Part shown: positions 55,855-64,000 of the stretch, in pieces
Position numbering within the stretch: position 1 is the first letter of the stretch
Layout: every line of letters starts with the position of its first letter
NCBI RefSeq assembly: GCF_009828925.2
Contig: NZ_WUTY02000001.1
Location: 186,001 to 250,000, forward strand
Length of the DNA: 64,000 nt
Direction: 5' to 3'
DNA from: Methylicorpusculum oleiharenae
GTDB lineage: Bacteria > Pseudomonadota > Gammaproteobacteria > Methylococcales > Methylomonadaceae
Program-made: the position numbers and the translations under genes
Notes under the pieces: generated by a model
What the model was told of the DNA's origin: nothing
The model's input: only the letters and a program-made list of their open reading frames with translations
Database searches by the model: none

Positions 55855-56183
55855 TTCATTACCCTCAGTTGCAGATCACTCAACTCACACTTTGGATCTT
55901 AAAATTTCGAGTAACTACTCGCCCGTTTGGAATTGGGGTGTAGGTGATTGAAAAGGCTTCTGCAACAGGGATGTTGCAGAGAGCTACCGGGACGTATTTA
56001 TGCGTCCGTTGAAATCAAACACCAACACCCAATAAAATGGGAGGGGGTGAGCAGATACCATTTCGACTTAAAAGATTTGAATTCATGATACAGGAATTGT
56101 GAAAATCGACCGGTACAGAATCGTTGAATGCCTTAACAGATACTTATTTTTTCAATCGTCACCTGGTTGCATAACCGCAAGGC
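55855..56183. other. Intergenic region with repeat copy D
   Basis: 330 bp holding palindromic repeat copy D at 55911-56059, which nearly abuts the ald start (55854). It also covers the region downstream of the DUF411 gene. No other feature is clear. Confidence 0.6.
55911..56059 (+). repeat. Palindromic intergenic repeat, copy D
   Basis: Begins GTAACTACTCGCCCG and ends GGGGGTGAGCAGATACC, with the inner GGGTGTAGGTG pair and GGACGTATTTATGCGTCC. It is flanked on both sides by ATTTCGA (55904-55910 and 56060-56066), a possible 7-bp target duplication. It lies upstream of ald. Confidence 0.88.
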
Positions 56184-56639
56184 TTATTCGTTTTCGTAGC
56201 TGTTATAGATTTGCTGATTATTGTCTTTGTCAAAAGATATGACCTGATAGGGATCTTTCCGCCCACCCATTTCCATACCCGGAGTACCCATAGGCATACC
56301 CGGCACACTGATACCGGCAATTCTCGGCTTATCCTTCAACATTTTCTCGATATCGGCGGCAGGCACATGTCCTTCCACCACGTAGCCGTCGATTACCGCC
56401 GTGTGACAGGACGCCAGTTGTTTGGGCACGCCCAATTTTGCCTTAACTTGATCCATATCTTCAGTGACAATATCTTTGACTTCGAAGTTATTCTGTTTCA
56501 AATGCTCCAGCCATTTGCCGCAGCAGCTGCAAGTTGGGCTTCGATAAACCAAAATTTCTTTAGTATTTTCTGCGATGGCGGACTGGAAAATAATGCTGAG
56601 CGGCATTACCAACGCTAAGAGTTTTCTATTCATTTTCAT
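56184..56639 (-). CDS. DUF411 metal-binding protein
   Basis: A 151-residue protein with a signal peptide (LLALVMPLSIIFQSAIA) and a mature domain reading ILVYRSPTCSCCGKWLEHLKQNNFEVKDIVTEDM (Cys37, 39, 40), GVPKQLASCHTAVIDGYVVEGHVPA and RIAGISVPGMPMGTPGMEM. The cysteine/Met/His features fit DUF411, linked to copper handling. A Met-rich PGMPMGTPGMEM tail supports this. It should work in the periplasm. It is a single gene. Confidence 0.9.
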   Translation of the reverse strand: MKMNRKLLALVMPLSIIFQSAIAENTKEILVYRSPTCSCCGKWLEHLKQNNFEVKDIVTEDMDQVKAKLGVPKQLASCHTAVIDGYVVEGHVPAADIEKMLKDKPRIAGISVPGMPMGTPGMEMGGRKDPYQVISFDKDNNQQIYNSYENE

Positions 56640-56782
56640 GATTAACCTTGTGCGGTAGGCTGTTGTTGATGACTTCGGTAAGATTCCGTTTTATACCCAA
56701 GGTTCACTGGAGGGGTTATAAAAATTAGCCTTAAGTCGGATTAAGACGGATTTATCCCCAGCTCTGAATAACCCGGTTTATC

Positions 56783-57205
56783 TTAAGCTTGTCCATGCAA
56801 AGTGATGATAACTGTTCTGGCTCCGGCATGATCTCTATGTTCATTGAGGTAAACCCCTTGCCAGGTGCCCAACTGAAGCCTGCCGCTGCCGATAGGTACG
56901 GTCAATTGGCAACCGATCAGAACCGCTTTAAGATGGGCAGGCATATCGTCAGCTCCTTCAAGCGTATGCTGAAAATATGGCTCGTTCTCCGGCGCAAGCC
57001 TTGAGAAATAAGCCTCCATATCCCATCGAACATCCCCATCGGCATTTTCATTTATTGCCAATGAAGCGGACGTATGCTGAATAAACAAATGCAACAAACC
57101 CATGCTGATATTGGCTATTTCCGGCACAGCCGAAACAATATCCGAAGTGATCAGATGAAATCCTCGTTTTTTAGGCTGGAGTCTCAGCGTCTTTTGTAAC
57201 CACAT
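56783..57205 (-). CDS. yjbQ: YjbQ family protein (UPF0047)
   Basis: A 140-residue protein with LLHLFIQHTSASLAINENADGDVRWDMEAYFSRLAP and EGADDMPAHLKAVLIGCQLTVPIGSGRLQLGTWQGVYLNEHRDHAGARTVIITLHG, the YjbQ/UPF0047 signature. It is also annotated as a secondary thiamine-phosphate synthase from work on the E. coli protein. It is a single gene, 30 bp downstream of hemE on the same strand; the two may share a transcript. Confidence 0.9.
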   Translation of the reverse strand: MWLQKTLRLQPKKRGFHLITSDIVSAVPEIANISMGLLHLFIQHTSASLAINENADGDVRWDMEAYFSRLAPENEPYFQHTLEGADDMPAHLKAVLIGCQLTVPIGSGRLQLGTWQGVYLNEHRDHAGARTVIITLHGQA

Positions 57206-57235
57206 CAGTCAATCATCACATTACACATTAAGGAT

Positions 57236-58309
57236 CTAAACAGCCGGCACATGAAAAGCAGGACTGAATTCATGCACAGCATCAACCATGGCTTTTACAT
57301 GGTCCGGTGGGACATCGGGTAAAATGCCGTGCCCCAGATTAAACACATGACCAGAACCAGCTCCGTAACCTGCCAAGATAGCTTTAACTTTTTCTCGTAT
57401 TACTTCAGGGGAAGCATACAAAGAGATGGGATCCATATTCCCTTGCAGTGCAACCTGATTGCCGACACGGGCACGAGCCGCATGAATATCGGTTTGCCAA
57501 TCCAGACCCAAGGCGTCATAACCGGTTTCGGCCATATCTTCAAGCCATAAACCGCCACCTTTGGTAAACAAGATAGTAGGGATTTTTTGACCCGCCACAT
57601 CCGTATTTAAATGGGCTAAAACCTGTTTTGCATAGTACAGCGAAAATTCTAAGTAATCTTCGGTGGTCAACATGCCACCCCAGGTATCGAACAGCATCAC
57701 GGCTTGAGCACCGGCAGCGATTTGGGCATTGAGATACAGCGCCACCGACTGCGCCAGCTTATCCAGCAATTTATGAACCGTTGCAGGCTGTTCATACATA
57801 AACGTCTTAATTTTTTGAAAGCTCTTGCTACTTCTGCCTTCGACCATATAAGTTGCCAAAGTCCACGGACTGCCTGAAAATCCGATCAGGGGCACACGGC
57901 CTTGCAGCGTCGATCTGATCAAGCGAACCGCATCAATCACATAGCGCAGTTCCTGCTCAGGATCGGGTATCGGCAGTTGGTCAACGTCGGCTGCCGTCTT
58001 GATAGGACGTTCAAAAATGGGTCCTTCGCCTTCACTAAAGTACAATCCCAGGCCCATGGCATCGGGGACAGTCAAGATATCGGAGAAAAGAATGGCCGCA
58101 TCGAATTTGAAACGATCCAAAGGCTGAAGCGTCACTTCACAAGCCAACTCGGGATTGGTACACAGCCCCATAAAGCTACCTGCGCGGTCTCTGACTTGCC
58201 GGTATTCTGGCAGGTAACGCCCGGCTTGACGCATCATCCATACCGGCGTTCTGTCTACAGGCTGCCTTAATAAGGCGCGAATAAAAATATCGTTTTGTAA
58301 TAAAGTCAT
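57236..58309 (-). CDS. hemE: Uroporphyrinogen decarboxylase
   Basis: A 357-residue HemE with [52 protein letters not shown] and [24 protein letters not shown] and [16 protein letters not shown] are also diagnostic. It removes four carboxyls from uroporphyrinogen III in haem synthesis. It has the usual length. In several gammaproteobacteria it is close to other genes of this cluster. It is 93 bp from the end of damX. Confidence 0.97.
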   Translation of the reverse strand: MTLLQNDIFIRALLRQPVDRTPVWMMRQAGRYLPEYRQVRDRAGSFMGLCTNPELACEVTLQPLDRFKFDAAILFSDILTVPDAMGLGLYFSEGEGPIFERPIKTAADVDQLPIPDPEQELRYVIDAVRLIRSTLQGRVPLIGFSGSPWTLATYMVEGRSSKSFQKIKTFMYEQPATVHKLLDKLAQSVALYLNAQIAAGAQAVMLFDTWGGMLTTEDYLEFSLYYAKQVLAHLNTDVAGQKIPTILFTKGGGLWLEDMAETGYDALGLDWQTDIHAARARVGNQVALQGNMDPISLYASPEVIREKVKAILAGYGAGSGHVFNLGHGILPDVPPDHVKAMVDAVHEFSPAFHVPAV

Positions 58310-58402
58310 TTAAGTGGCTATTGGCTTAATAAAATATTTATAACTTTTCAGATCAGGAGCAAGAGCTTTTGCGCTCCACGCTGACTCGTTATAACTTTTT
58401 GA

Positions 58403-59935
58403 TCAGGGCTCTTTTCGGGTTTCCGATTGCAAGCCGTTAAAACTGCGAACCCAGGATTGCCGGAGTTCTTTAGGTAACGTTTGAATTGCCTTTTCCGCGG
58501 CAGCGGCACTGCTAAAAGCCCCGTAAACCACAATGAACTTTTCTTTACCGCCTATCGTTGTCCGGATATAGCGCAAAGGCTGGGGCAATTTGTTATATTT
58601 CTTTACCACTTCTTGGGCCGCCTGAAGGCTGGACAATACCATCACTTGCACTGTATGGCCGCTGGCTTGTTGTGCCTGCACCCAAGACTTGTGATCATTG
58701 ACAGGTCCGCTTTTTTGATCCGTAGGAGACACCAGTTTATAAGGCAAAGGTTCTTTTTTCTGTTCTGCATCCGGCGTTAGGCTTTTAACCGGTTTAGCCT
58801 TAACTGGCTCCGTTAATTTTGGAGGCTCTGCCTGCTGTTCTTTTAACACAATAGGTTTAGGCTGTTCAGCCTGAACCACTTCTGTATTTTCTGGCTCAAA
58901 TTCGGTTGTTTTATCCTCCAGGGGAGCCGGCTCTTCCTCGCTAACAGCCTGATCTTGCTCTAAGTACCTGCTGGAGATATCCGCCTCTGCAAATTCCTGC
59001 TCACCCTGGCTATGCAACGGCTCGGGCACCGCTGTTGTTTCGATGGGGACGGCAACTTGATCAAGCTTTGAGGTATCTTCTGTTTGTTCCGTAAAAGGCA
59101 GCGAGATTGAGCTTAGCTCTTCTAATTCTGTTTCTTGCCAGGCAAAATAAATCAAAGCAGCAGCGATTAACAAAACAGCAAATAGAAGACTTGATCTTCT
59201 GTGTTTTACCCTTCTTTTTTTGTAATTTGACACATGCGGCAATTCAGCGACAATCAAACCGGGAATGCCGTGTGTTTCACGGTAAAGATCCGCCACCATC
59301 GTTTCGGTGATCGCCTGAAAAGGTAAAGCCGCTCCAGGTTTTCCGGATAAATTCTGTAAAAACTCCATGCACTGTTTTTCAGAAAGCGGCGGCAATTCCA
59401 CAAAATGACAATCCTCTACTACATTGTCCGTAGTGTTTTTTACATAGAGTTCATCTTGGGTCAACGCAAAAACGATTCTTAATGCCGAATTGTCCTCAGC
59501 ATAATGTGCTAGTCGATTGATCAGCCCCGGCTCCAAGCCGCCTGCTTCGTCTAAAATCAAAACCAGTTTTTGATGCTGTTTTTCCAGTCGCTGAAGTAAA
59601 GCGGGCAAACTGAGTGAGTCGGTTTTAACTGTGTTCTGACTAAGAAACTGAGTCAATTGATTCTGTATAGACTCAAAAGTGAGGTGGTTGGCGCTTTTTA
59701 CATAACAGCATAAACAATCGGCTGTTATTTTTTCAACCAGCCGATTCAGCAACGTTGTTTTACCGATGCCATGCGGTCCGCAGACAATGATAGGCTGCAC
59801 CAGATTACTGATCAGATGGATCAGTAAATCCAGTTTTTGTGAACGCTCAGTGGTTATGAGTGATTGAGTCGCTTGTTTTGATGACGCAGTCACTGATTGA
59901 CCAACTTTTGCAGTCAATACCTCATTCTCTGCCAT
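58403..59935 (-). CDS. damX: DamX-like protein: AAA ATPase plus SPOR domain
   Basis: A 510-residue fusion. Residues 53-61 hold Walker [10 protein letters not shown], and 124-130 hold Walker B ([10 protein letters not shown]). A membrane helix lies at about 249-267 ([19 protein letters not shown]). A Glu/Pro/Lys-rich periplasmic linker follows, then a C-terminal SPOR domain ([16 protein letters not shown]...[11 protein letters not shown]). The position after aroB matches aroK-aroB-damX in E. coli. SPOR domains bind denuded septal peptidoglycan, and an N-terminal AAA part is common in DamX of other gammaproteobacteria. It overlaps the aroB frame by 14 bp. Confidence 0.88.
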   Translation of the reverse strand: MAENEVLTAKVGQSVTASSKQATQSLITTERSQKLDLLIHLISNLVQPIIVCGPHGIGKTTLLNRLVEKITADCLCCYVKSANHLTFESIQNQLTQFLSQNTVKTDSLSLPALLQRLEKQHQKLVLILDEAGGLEPGLINRLAHYAEDNSALRIVFALTQDELYVKNTTDNVVEDCHFVELPPLSEKQCMEFLQNLSGKPGAALPFQAITETMVADLYRETHGIPGLIVAELPHVSNYKKRRVKHRRSSLLFAVLLIAAALIYFAWQETELEELSSISLPFTEQTEDTSKLDQVAVPIETTAVPEPLHSQGEQEFAEADISSRYLEQDQAVSEEEPAPLEDKTTEFEPENTEVVQAEQPKPIVLKEQQAEPPKLTEPVKAKPVKSLTPDAEQKKEPLPYKLVSPTDQKSGPVNDHKSWVQAQQASGHTVQVMVLSSLQAAQEVVKKYNKLPQPLRYIRTTIGGKEKFIVVYGAFSSAAAAEKAIQTLPKELRQSWVRSFNGLQSETRKEP

Positions 59936-61004
59936 AGGTTTTAAGTGTCATTTCTAATAATTCTTTTTCAACACTAACGGGCAATGTCGCCTCGCCGATT
60001 TTTTTTAGCAAAATTAAACGAACCTTACCATCCAGATTTTTTTTATCTACAGCCATCAGCTCGATAAATCGGTCTGAATCCATCGACTCTGGCGGCAGCA
60101 CCGGAAGATTTGCTTTTTGAAACAAAGCGATAATGCGATCACGCTCGCTTTCTTTTAACCAGCCTAGTCGCACAGATAAGTCAGCGGCTTGACAGGTACC
60201 GATAGCAACCGCCTCTCCATGCAGATAATAACCGTAGCCGGACCCTGTTTCTATCGCATGACCAAACGTGTGTCCCAAATTTAATGTTGCTCTTACATCC
60301 GCTTCCAGTTCATCGGCAGCAACCACTTCGGCTTTGTTCCGGCACGACCGTTCAATGGCAAACGACAATGCCGGTTTATCCCTGGCCAGCAGCTTGTCAA
60401 TGTTGTCTTCCAGCCACATAAAAAAATCGGGGTCCCTGATGAGCCCGTATTTGATGACTTCGGCCAATCCGGCAGAAAGCTCTCTGTCGGGCAAGGTATC
60501 CAGAACATCCGTATCGATAATGACAGACTGCGGCTGATAAAAAGCCCCAATCATGTTTTTACCCAAGGGATGATTGACTCCGGTTTTACCCCCCACGGAA
60601 GAATCGACCTGAGCCAATAACGTAGTCGGAATCTGAATAAAAACAATACCCCGTTGATAACACGCGGCGGCAAAACCACCCATGTCGCCGATAACGCCAC
60701 CGCCCAACGCGATCAGCGTGGCATTACGACTGAATTTCTTGCTCAGCAGCTGATCAAAAATCCGGTTGAGATAGTCCAGCGTTTTGTATTGCTCGCCATC
60801 AGGTAGCACTACCGTCTCAGCCGAGTAGCCCTCCAGATGACTCATCAGTGTCGCAAGATAAAGCGGCGCCACAGTTTCATTGGTCAGTACCAGCACTTGT
60901 TGAGCGCGGATATGTTTGCGAACCCAATCGGCTTGATTTAACAAACCTGCTTCAATATAGATGGGGTAACTCCGGTCACCCAAGTCAACCTGTAATGTAT
61001 TCAT
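59922..61004 (-). CDS. aroB: 3-dehydroquinate synthase
   Basis: A 360-residue AroB with the NAD-binding [70 protein letters not shown] and [11 protein letters not shown] (zinc-binding His residues). It makes 3-dehydroquinate, step two of the shikimate pathway. It overlaps the damX start and nearly meets aroK, whose stop is at 61001. Confidence 0.97.
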   Translation of the reverse strand: MNTLQVDLGDRSYPIYIEAGLLNQADWVRKHIRAQQVLVLTNETVAPLYLATLMSHLEGYSAETVVLPDGEQYKTLDYLNRIFDQLLSKKFSRNATLIALGGGVIGDMGGFAAACYQRGIVFIQIPTTLLAQVDSSVGGKTGVNHPLGKNMIGAFYQPQSVIIDTDVLDTLPDRELSAGLAEVIKYGLIRDPDFFMWLEDNIDKLLARDKPALSFAIERSCRNKAEVVAADELEADVRATLNLGHTFGHAIETGSGYGYYLHGEAVAIGTCQAADLSVRLGWLKESERDRIIALFQKANLPVLPPESMDSDRFIELMAVDKKNLDGKVRLILLKKIGEATLPVSVEKELLEMTLKTYGRE

Positions 61005-61522
61005 TTCAAAGATTCGTATTTATCGAGGATATGCTTGACCACGGTTTTGCTGGACATTATACCGGTATTCACCTGAGTGTCAGCACAGCTGAGATACAAC
61101 GGCTCACGCAGTTCATATAACTTTTCCAAACGATCCCGGGGATTTTCAGTTTGTAAAAGCGGGCGGTGATTATCACGACGGGTCCGCTCCAGGATTCTCT
61201 CTATGGAGCACTGAAGATAAACAACAAATCCGTTCGACTGCAGGCGTTTACGATTTTCCTCACGTAAAATAGCGCCCCCTCCCGTCGCCAGAACAATTCC
61301 CTTAAGATCGGTTAACTGATGGATCATTTTTTCCTCGCGATCCCGAAAACCTTCCTCGCCCTCAAATTCAAATATTGTCGGAATATCAACACCTGTCGCC
61401 TCTTCAATCGCTTTATCGCTGTCGTAGAAAGGAAACTTTAACGCTCTGGCCAACTGTCTGCCAATTGTCGTTTTACCCGCTCCCATTAGGCCGATTAAAT
61501 ATATATTTTCTGATTTCGCCAT
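61001..61522 (-). CDS. aroK: Shikimate kinase
   Basis: A protein of 173 residues from ATG 61522; the open frame runs further upstream but the family start is here ([20 protein letters not shown], Walker A at 11-19). [22 protein letters not shown] and [12 protein letters not shown] are substrate-site motifs. It phosphorylates shikimate in aromatic amino acid synthesis. It overlaps aroB by 4 bp. A hairpin lies 27 bp in front of the start. Confidence 0.95.
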   Translation of the reverse strand: MAKSENIYLIGLMGAGKTTIGRQLARALKFPFYDSDKAIEEATGVDIPTIFEFEGEEGFRDREEKMIHQLTDLKGIVLATGGGAILREENRKRLQSNGFVVYLQCSIERILERTRRDNHRPLLQTENPRDRLEKLYELREPLYLSCADTQVNTGIMSSKTVVKHILDKYESLK

Positions 61523-61546
61523 GAAGTGAGTCGATTTTTCGGCATT

Positions 61547-61573
61547 AAAAAAGGGGGCATTATGCCCCCTTTT
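61547..61573 (-). terminator. Intrinsic terminator between pilQ and aroK
   Basis: Read on the minus strand, AAAAGGGGGCAT and ATGCCCCCTTTT form a perfect 12-bp stem around one base, followed by a run of T. It is placed 19 bp after the pilQ stop and just before aroK, so it should reduce read-through from the pil operon into the aro genes. Confidence 0.8.
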
Positions 61574-61591
61574 GGCTCTTAGTAGAAGCAA

Positions 61592-63889
61592 TCAGTTATT
61601 AGCTGTATTGGTCTGAACAATTTTGGGCGTTACAAATATCAACAACTCGGATTTGTCATCTTGTGTAACTGTTTTCTTAAACAAAAAACCGATACCCGGC
61701 AAATCTGCAAAGAAAGGAATTTTATTGACATTATTTCTTTGCGTGCCTTCAAAAACACCTCCTAATACGACTGTTTCACCATCCATTACATTAACATTGG
61801 TTTCAATGCCACGTTTAATGATGGGCGGTTGACCCTCTGTGCCGATTGCTCTGGCAAAATTGGGCTCGTCTTTAGTGATGGTCAACGCCATCAGAATGCT
61901 CCCGTTTGGCGTAATTTGAGGCATCACAGCCAATTCTAAAAGCGCTTCTTTGAAGCTGATGTTAGCACCCTGGTTCGCACTGGACGCCTGAAAAGGTACT
62001 TCTTGGCCCAAACTGATCTTAGCTTCACAGCGATCAGACGTCATGACTCTGGGGTTGGATAGAATCTCGCCACGCCCTTCATCTTGCAAAGCGGACAATT
62101 CCAGATTAAGCACATAATCGGCACCTCTTGCCAACGTCATACCCAAAGCCCCGTAAGGATTGGTCGCACTCAAATCCACCAGCATTTCAGTCACTTGTTG
62201 AGCTCCACTGATATCTGACTGGGTGCCTGCGCCACCAACACCAAAATCCGAACCACCTATTGAACCTTGTTTGGCCACGCCGAACCTAACACCCAAATCC
62301 CGCGCAAAGGTATTATCGGCAATCACAATGCGCGATTCGATCATGACTTGTTTGACCGGCACATCCAGTTCGCGAATCAGTTTTTTTATTTCAATTATTC
62401 GGGCCGCTGTCTCCCGGACAATCAAAGTATTCGTTCTACCGTCAACTACGACAGTGCCTCTTGGTGACATCAAGGAAAATTTATCATCCAGACCGCCGGA
62501 TCGCCCCTGACTGCCTTGTCCACCTTGTCCCCCTTGAGCAGATTGCCCACCTTGCAATTGAGCACCCGCTTGACCTTGCCCGCCGCCTTGCTGAGCTGTC
62601 GTTGTTGAAGCACTGGTCACACCGCAAACACCCAATGAACCGGCATTGCGTCCATAGAGTAAATTGCTAAGATTTTCTGCACGCGCATAGTTAATTTTAA
62701 TGTACTCCGTTTGCAAGGGCTCCAGTTGCTCAACCACTCGCTCGGTTTCACGTTGTTTTTCCTTGTAATCCTTGATCTTACCGACCGGCGCTATCAGGGT
62801 CACGTTGCCGGATTGGTATTTTTCCAGCCCCTTGGTCATCATGATAAAAGCCAAAGCTTCATCCCAGGGAACATCATCGAGTTTTAATGTCACCATACCG
62901 ACCACATCATCACCCGCTACTACATTTTGTCCGGTAAATTCGGCAAGTAACGTAATGACACTGCGAATATCGATGTCCTGAAAGTTCAGTGACAAGCGAT
63001 CACCGACAAAACGGTCTTTTTGACTGTCCCGCACATCTTTTTCAGCCTGAGTCAACGGCCTGAATTCGACGGTCAACAAACCTTCGGATTGAAACAGCGA
63101 ATACTCGTAAAGCGGATTTTGTAACTCCACCGTCATGGTGGTTTCTTGAAGCGAGTAAACCGTGTCTATGTATTTGACTGGCGTAGCGAACTCGGACACG
63201 TCCAAACGCTTGGACAAATTAGGTGGCAATGTGGTGTTGACAAAACTTAACACGACCTTACCCCCTATTTCCTTAGTGTTCACCATCGTATTGGGTTTAT
63301 TTAAAGACACGAGTATCCTGCCTTCGCCTTTATCCCCACGTCTGAAGTCAACGCCTTTGATATCCTGTTCCGGCATCAGCTCTGCGACCACCGATTTACG
63401 ATCTGCGCCAATCGCCGCCGGAAGAAATGAAGCTTGGGGCAAAACCGGAGCGGCTACTTCTGCCGCCTGATTTAAGGTAAGGAAAAAAAGATTTCCTTCA
63501 GTCCTCGTTTCATAAGGGACTGACGACAACAGGTTCACTACGACTCGCACCCTGTCTCCGGATTCGGCGACATAGACGCTATCTGCGGCATCCTGATTGA
63601 TGGGAAATTTCTTTTGTGCCAGCGCACTTTTTACACCGCTAAAGTCGAGAGCAATACGAGCAGGGTTCTCGGTATGAAAAATGCGAGGCTCAATAACCGG
63701 ACCATCCATTTCAATCTGCAATTGCAGCGCCCCTCCAGCACTTTTGGTAAAGTCCAGTGATTTGATTTGACGCGTTTCGGCCAAACTGCCGACAGAGTAG
63801 CCAAGTATCAGTAACGTACTTAATAAAACCGTGCTCCATGAGAGCTGAGAAAATATTTTCACTGTAATACCGTTATTCTTAGTAATCAT
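61592..63889 (-). CDS. pilQ: Type IV pilus secretin PilQ
   Basis: A 765-residue PilQ with a signal peptide (STVLLSTLLILGYSVGSLAE), N-terminal AMIN domains (IKSLDFTKSAGGALQLQIEM...RIALDFSGVKSALAQKKFP), the short secretin-N part (LSLNFQDIDIRSVITLLAEFTGQNVVAGDDVVGMVTLKLDDVPWDEAL) and the outer-membrane secretin core (VPVKQVMIESRIVIADNTFARDLGVRFGV, AQEVPFQ.S, VTPNGS, DGETVVLGGVFEG). A Gly/Gln-rich low-complexity insert sits at about residues 427-462. PilQ forms the outer-membrane channel for type IV pili. Its gene follows pilP. Confidence 0.96.
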   Translation of the reverse strand: MITKNNGITVKIFSQLSWSTVLLSTLLILGYSVGSLAETRQIKSLDFTKSAGGALQLQIEMDGPVIEPRIFHTENPARIALDFSGVKSALAQKKFPINQDAADSVYVAESGDRVRVVVNLLSSVPYETRTEGNLFFLTLNQAAEVAAPVLPQASFLPAAIGADRKSVVAELMPEQDIKGVDFRRGDKGEGRILVSLNKPNTMVNTKEIGGKVVLSFVNTTLPPNLSKRLDVSEFATPVKYIDTVYSLQETTMTVELQNPLYEYSLFQSEGLLTVEFRPLTQAEKDVRDSQKDRFVGDRLSLNFQDIDIRSVITLLAEFTGQNVVAGDDVVGMVTLKLDDVPWDEALAFIMMTKGLEKYQSGNVTLIAPVGKIKDYKEKQRETERVVEQLEPLQTEYIKINYARAENLSNLLYGRNAGSLGVCGVTSASTTTAQQGGGQGQAGAQLQGGQSAQGGQGGQGSQGRSGGLDDKFSLMSPRGTVVVDGRTNTLIVRETAARIIEIKKLIRELDVPVKQVMIESRIVIADNTFARDLGVRFGVAKQGSIGGSDFGVGGAGTQSDISGAQQVTEMLVDLSATNPYGALGMTLARGADYVLNLELSALQDEGRGEILSNPRVMTSDRCEAKISLGQEVPFQASSANQGANISFKEALLELAVMPQITPNGSILMALTITKDEPNFARAIGTEGQPPIIKRGIETNVNVMDGETVVLGGVFEGTQRNNVNKIPFFADLPGIGFLFKKTVTQDDKSELLIFVTPKIVQTNTANN

Positions 63890-63905
63890 TGTGTTATTCC
63901 CAACA

Positions 63906-64000
63906 TCATTCCGCTAAAGCCAGTGAAGTTTGCTGCTCTCGCCATGTGCCGGGCTTGTCAGCCACTATCTCCATCAATTCGATTTTATCTTCGACGATTC
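63906..64000 (-). CDS. pilP: PilP, C-terminal end (partial)
   Basis: Only the last 30 codons are in the window. They read VEDKIELMEIVADKPGTWRE and end in SLALAE, which matches the end of PilP (KIELVEIV...E.PASLAL). The stop is 17 bp before the pilQ ATG. PilP is the inner-membrane lipoprotein of the pilus that contacts PilQ. Its start, lipobox and the rest of the operon (pilM, N, O) lie outside. Confidence 0.85.
   Translation of the reverse strand, partial: IVEDKIELMEIVADKPGTWREQQTSLALAE

Noticed and set aside
3064-56059. The four repeats as a CRISPR array or a phage att family.
   Set aside because: They are far apart, not spaced as an array, and are imperfect palindromes with conserved ends rather than short direct repeats.

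Overview
The window looks like the chromosome of a free-living, Gram-negative gammaproteobacterium. The pilP-pilQ-aroK-aroB-damX-hemE order, the recC-recB-recD cluster and the best-matching family variants point that way. A methanotroph of the order Methylococcales (Methylobacter/Methylomonas type) is my best guess. That is an inference from gene content and style, because no methane- or methanol-oxidation gene lies in the window. Most genes are ordinary housekeeping genes. The variable material is one insertion sequence, one broken restriction locus, a decayed EAL gene and several families of palindromic intergenic repeats.

Layout. 1-8.3 kb: end of a cytochrome c4-like gene, a small exported protein, an alpha/beta hydrolase, a fatty acid hydroxylase/sterol desaturase-type membrane enzyme, a Tat-exported YcbK-like protein, and an RND efflux pair. 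8.7-14.9 kb: a LysR regulator with a palindrome in front of it, a Nudix hydrolase, tRNA-Asp(GTC), a TonB-dependent receptor and a double-PepSY protein. 15-24.6 kb: an Anbu-type bacterial proteasome subunit with a transglutaminase-like partner and a ParA-like ATPase, a lipoprotein, a DUF4105-type protein, then methyltransferase, SDR, DUF1326 and DUF2182 genes and an EAL-domain pseudogene. 24.7-30 kb: an orphan OmpR-type regulator and a SulP transporter-universal stress fusion gene cut in two by a 1105-bp IS with perfect 17-bp ends and a 7-bp target duplication. Removing the IS restores one 803-codon frame.

30-47 kb: recC-recB-recD in 4-bp overlaps, yigZ, trpS, a PilZ protein, queD, a DUF1249 gene, recQ, gshA, and an APS-type cysH with the iron-sulfur cysteines. 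47.4-54.6 kb: a YkgJ-type cysteine-cluster gene, a penicillin acylase homologue, and a type I restriction-modification locus that carries an intact hsdM and an embedded VapBC-like toxin-antitoxin pair. In that locus hsdS is joined directly to the last third of hsdR, so restriction is presumably lost. 54.7-64 kb: ald, a DUF411 gene, yjbQ, hemE, damX (with an AAA ATPase domain), aroB, aroK, pilQ and the 3' end of pilP.

The least explained element is a family of about 126-155-bp imperfect palindromes, present four times between genes (3.1, 24.7, 47.3 and 56.0 kb). They share ends, internal hairpins and near-identical arms. One copy is flanked by a 7-bp direct repeat, so they behave like a small non-autonomous mobile element or MITE. 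I found no CRISPR array, no prophage and no obviously new multi-gene defence system.
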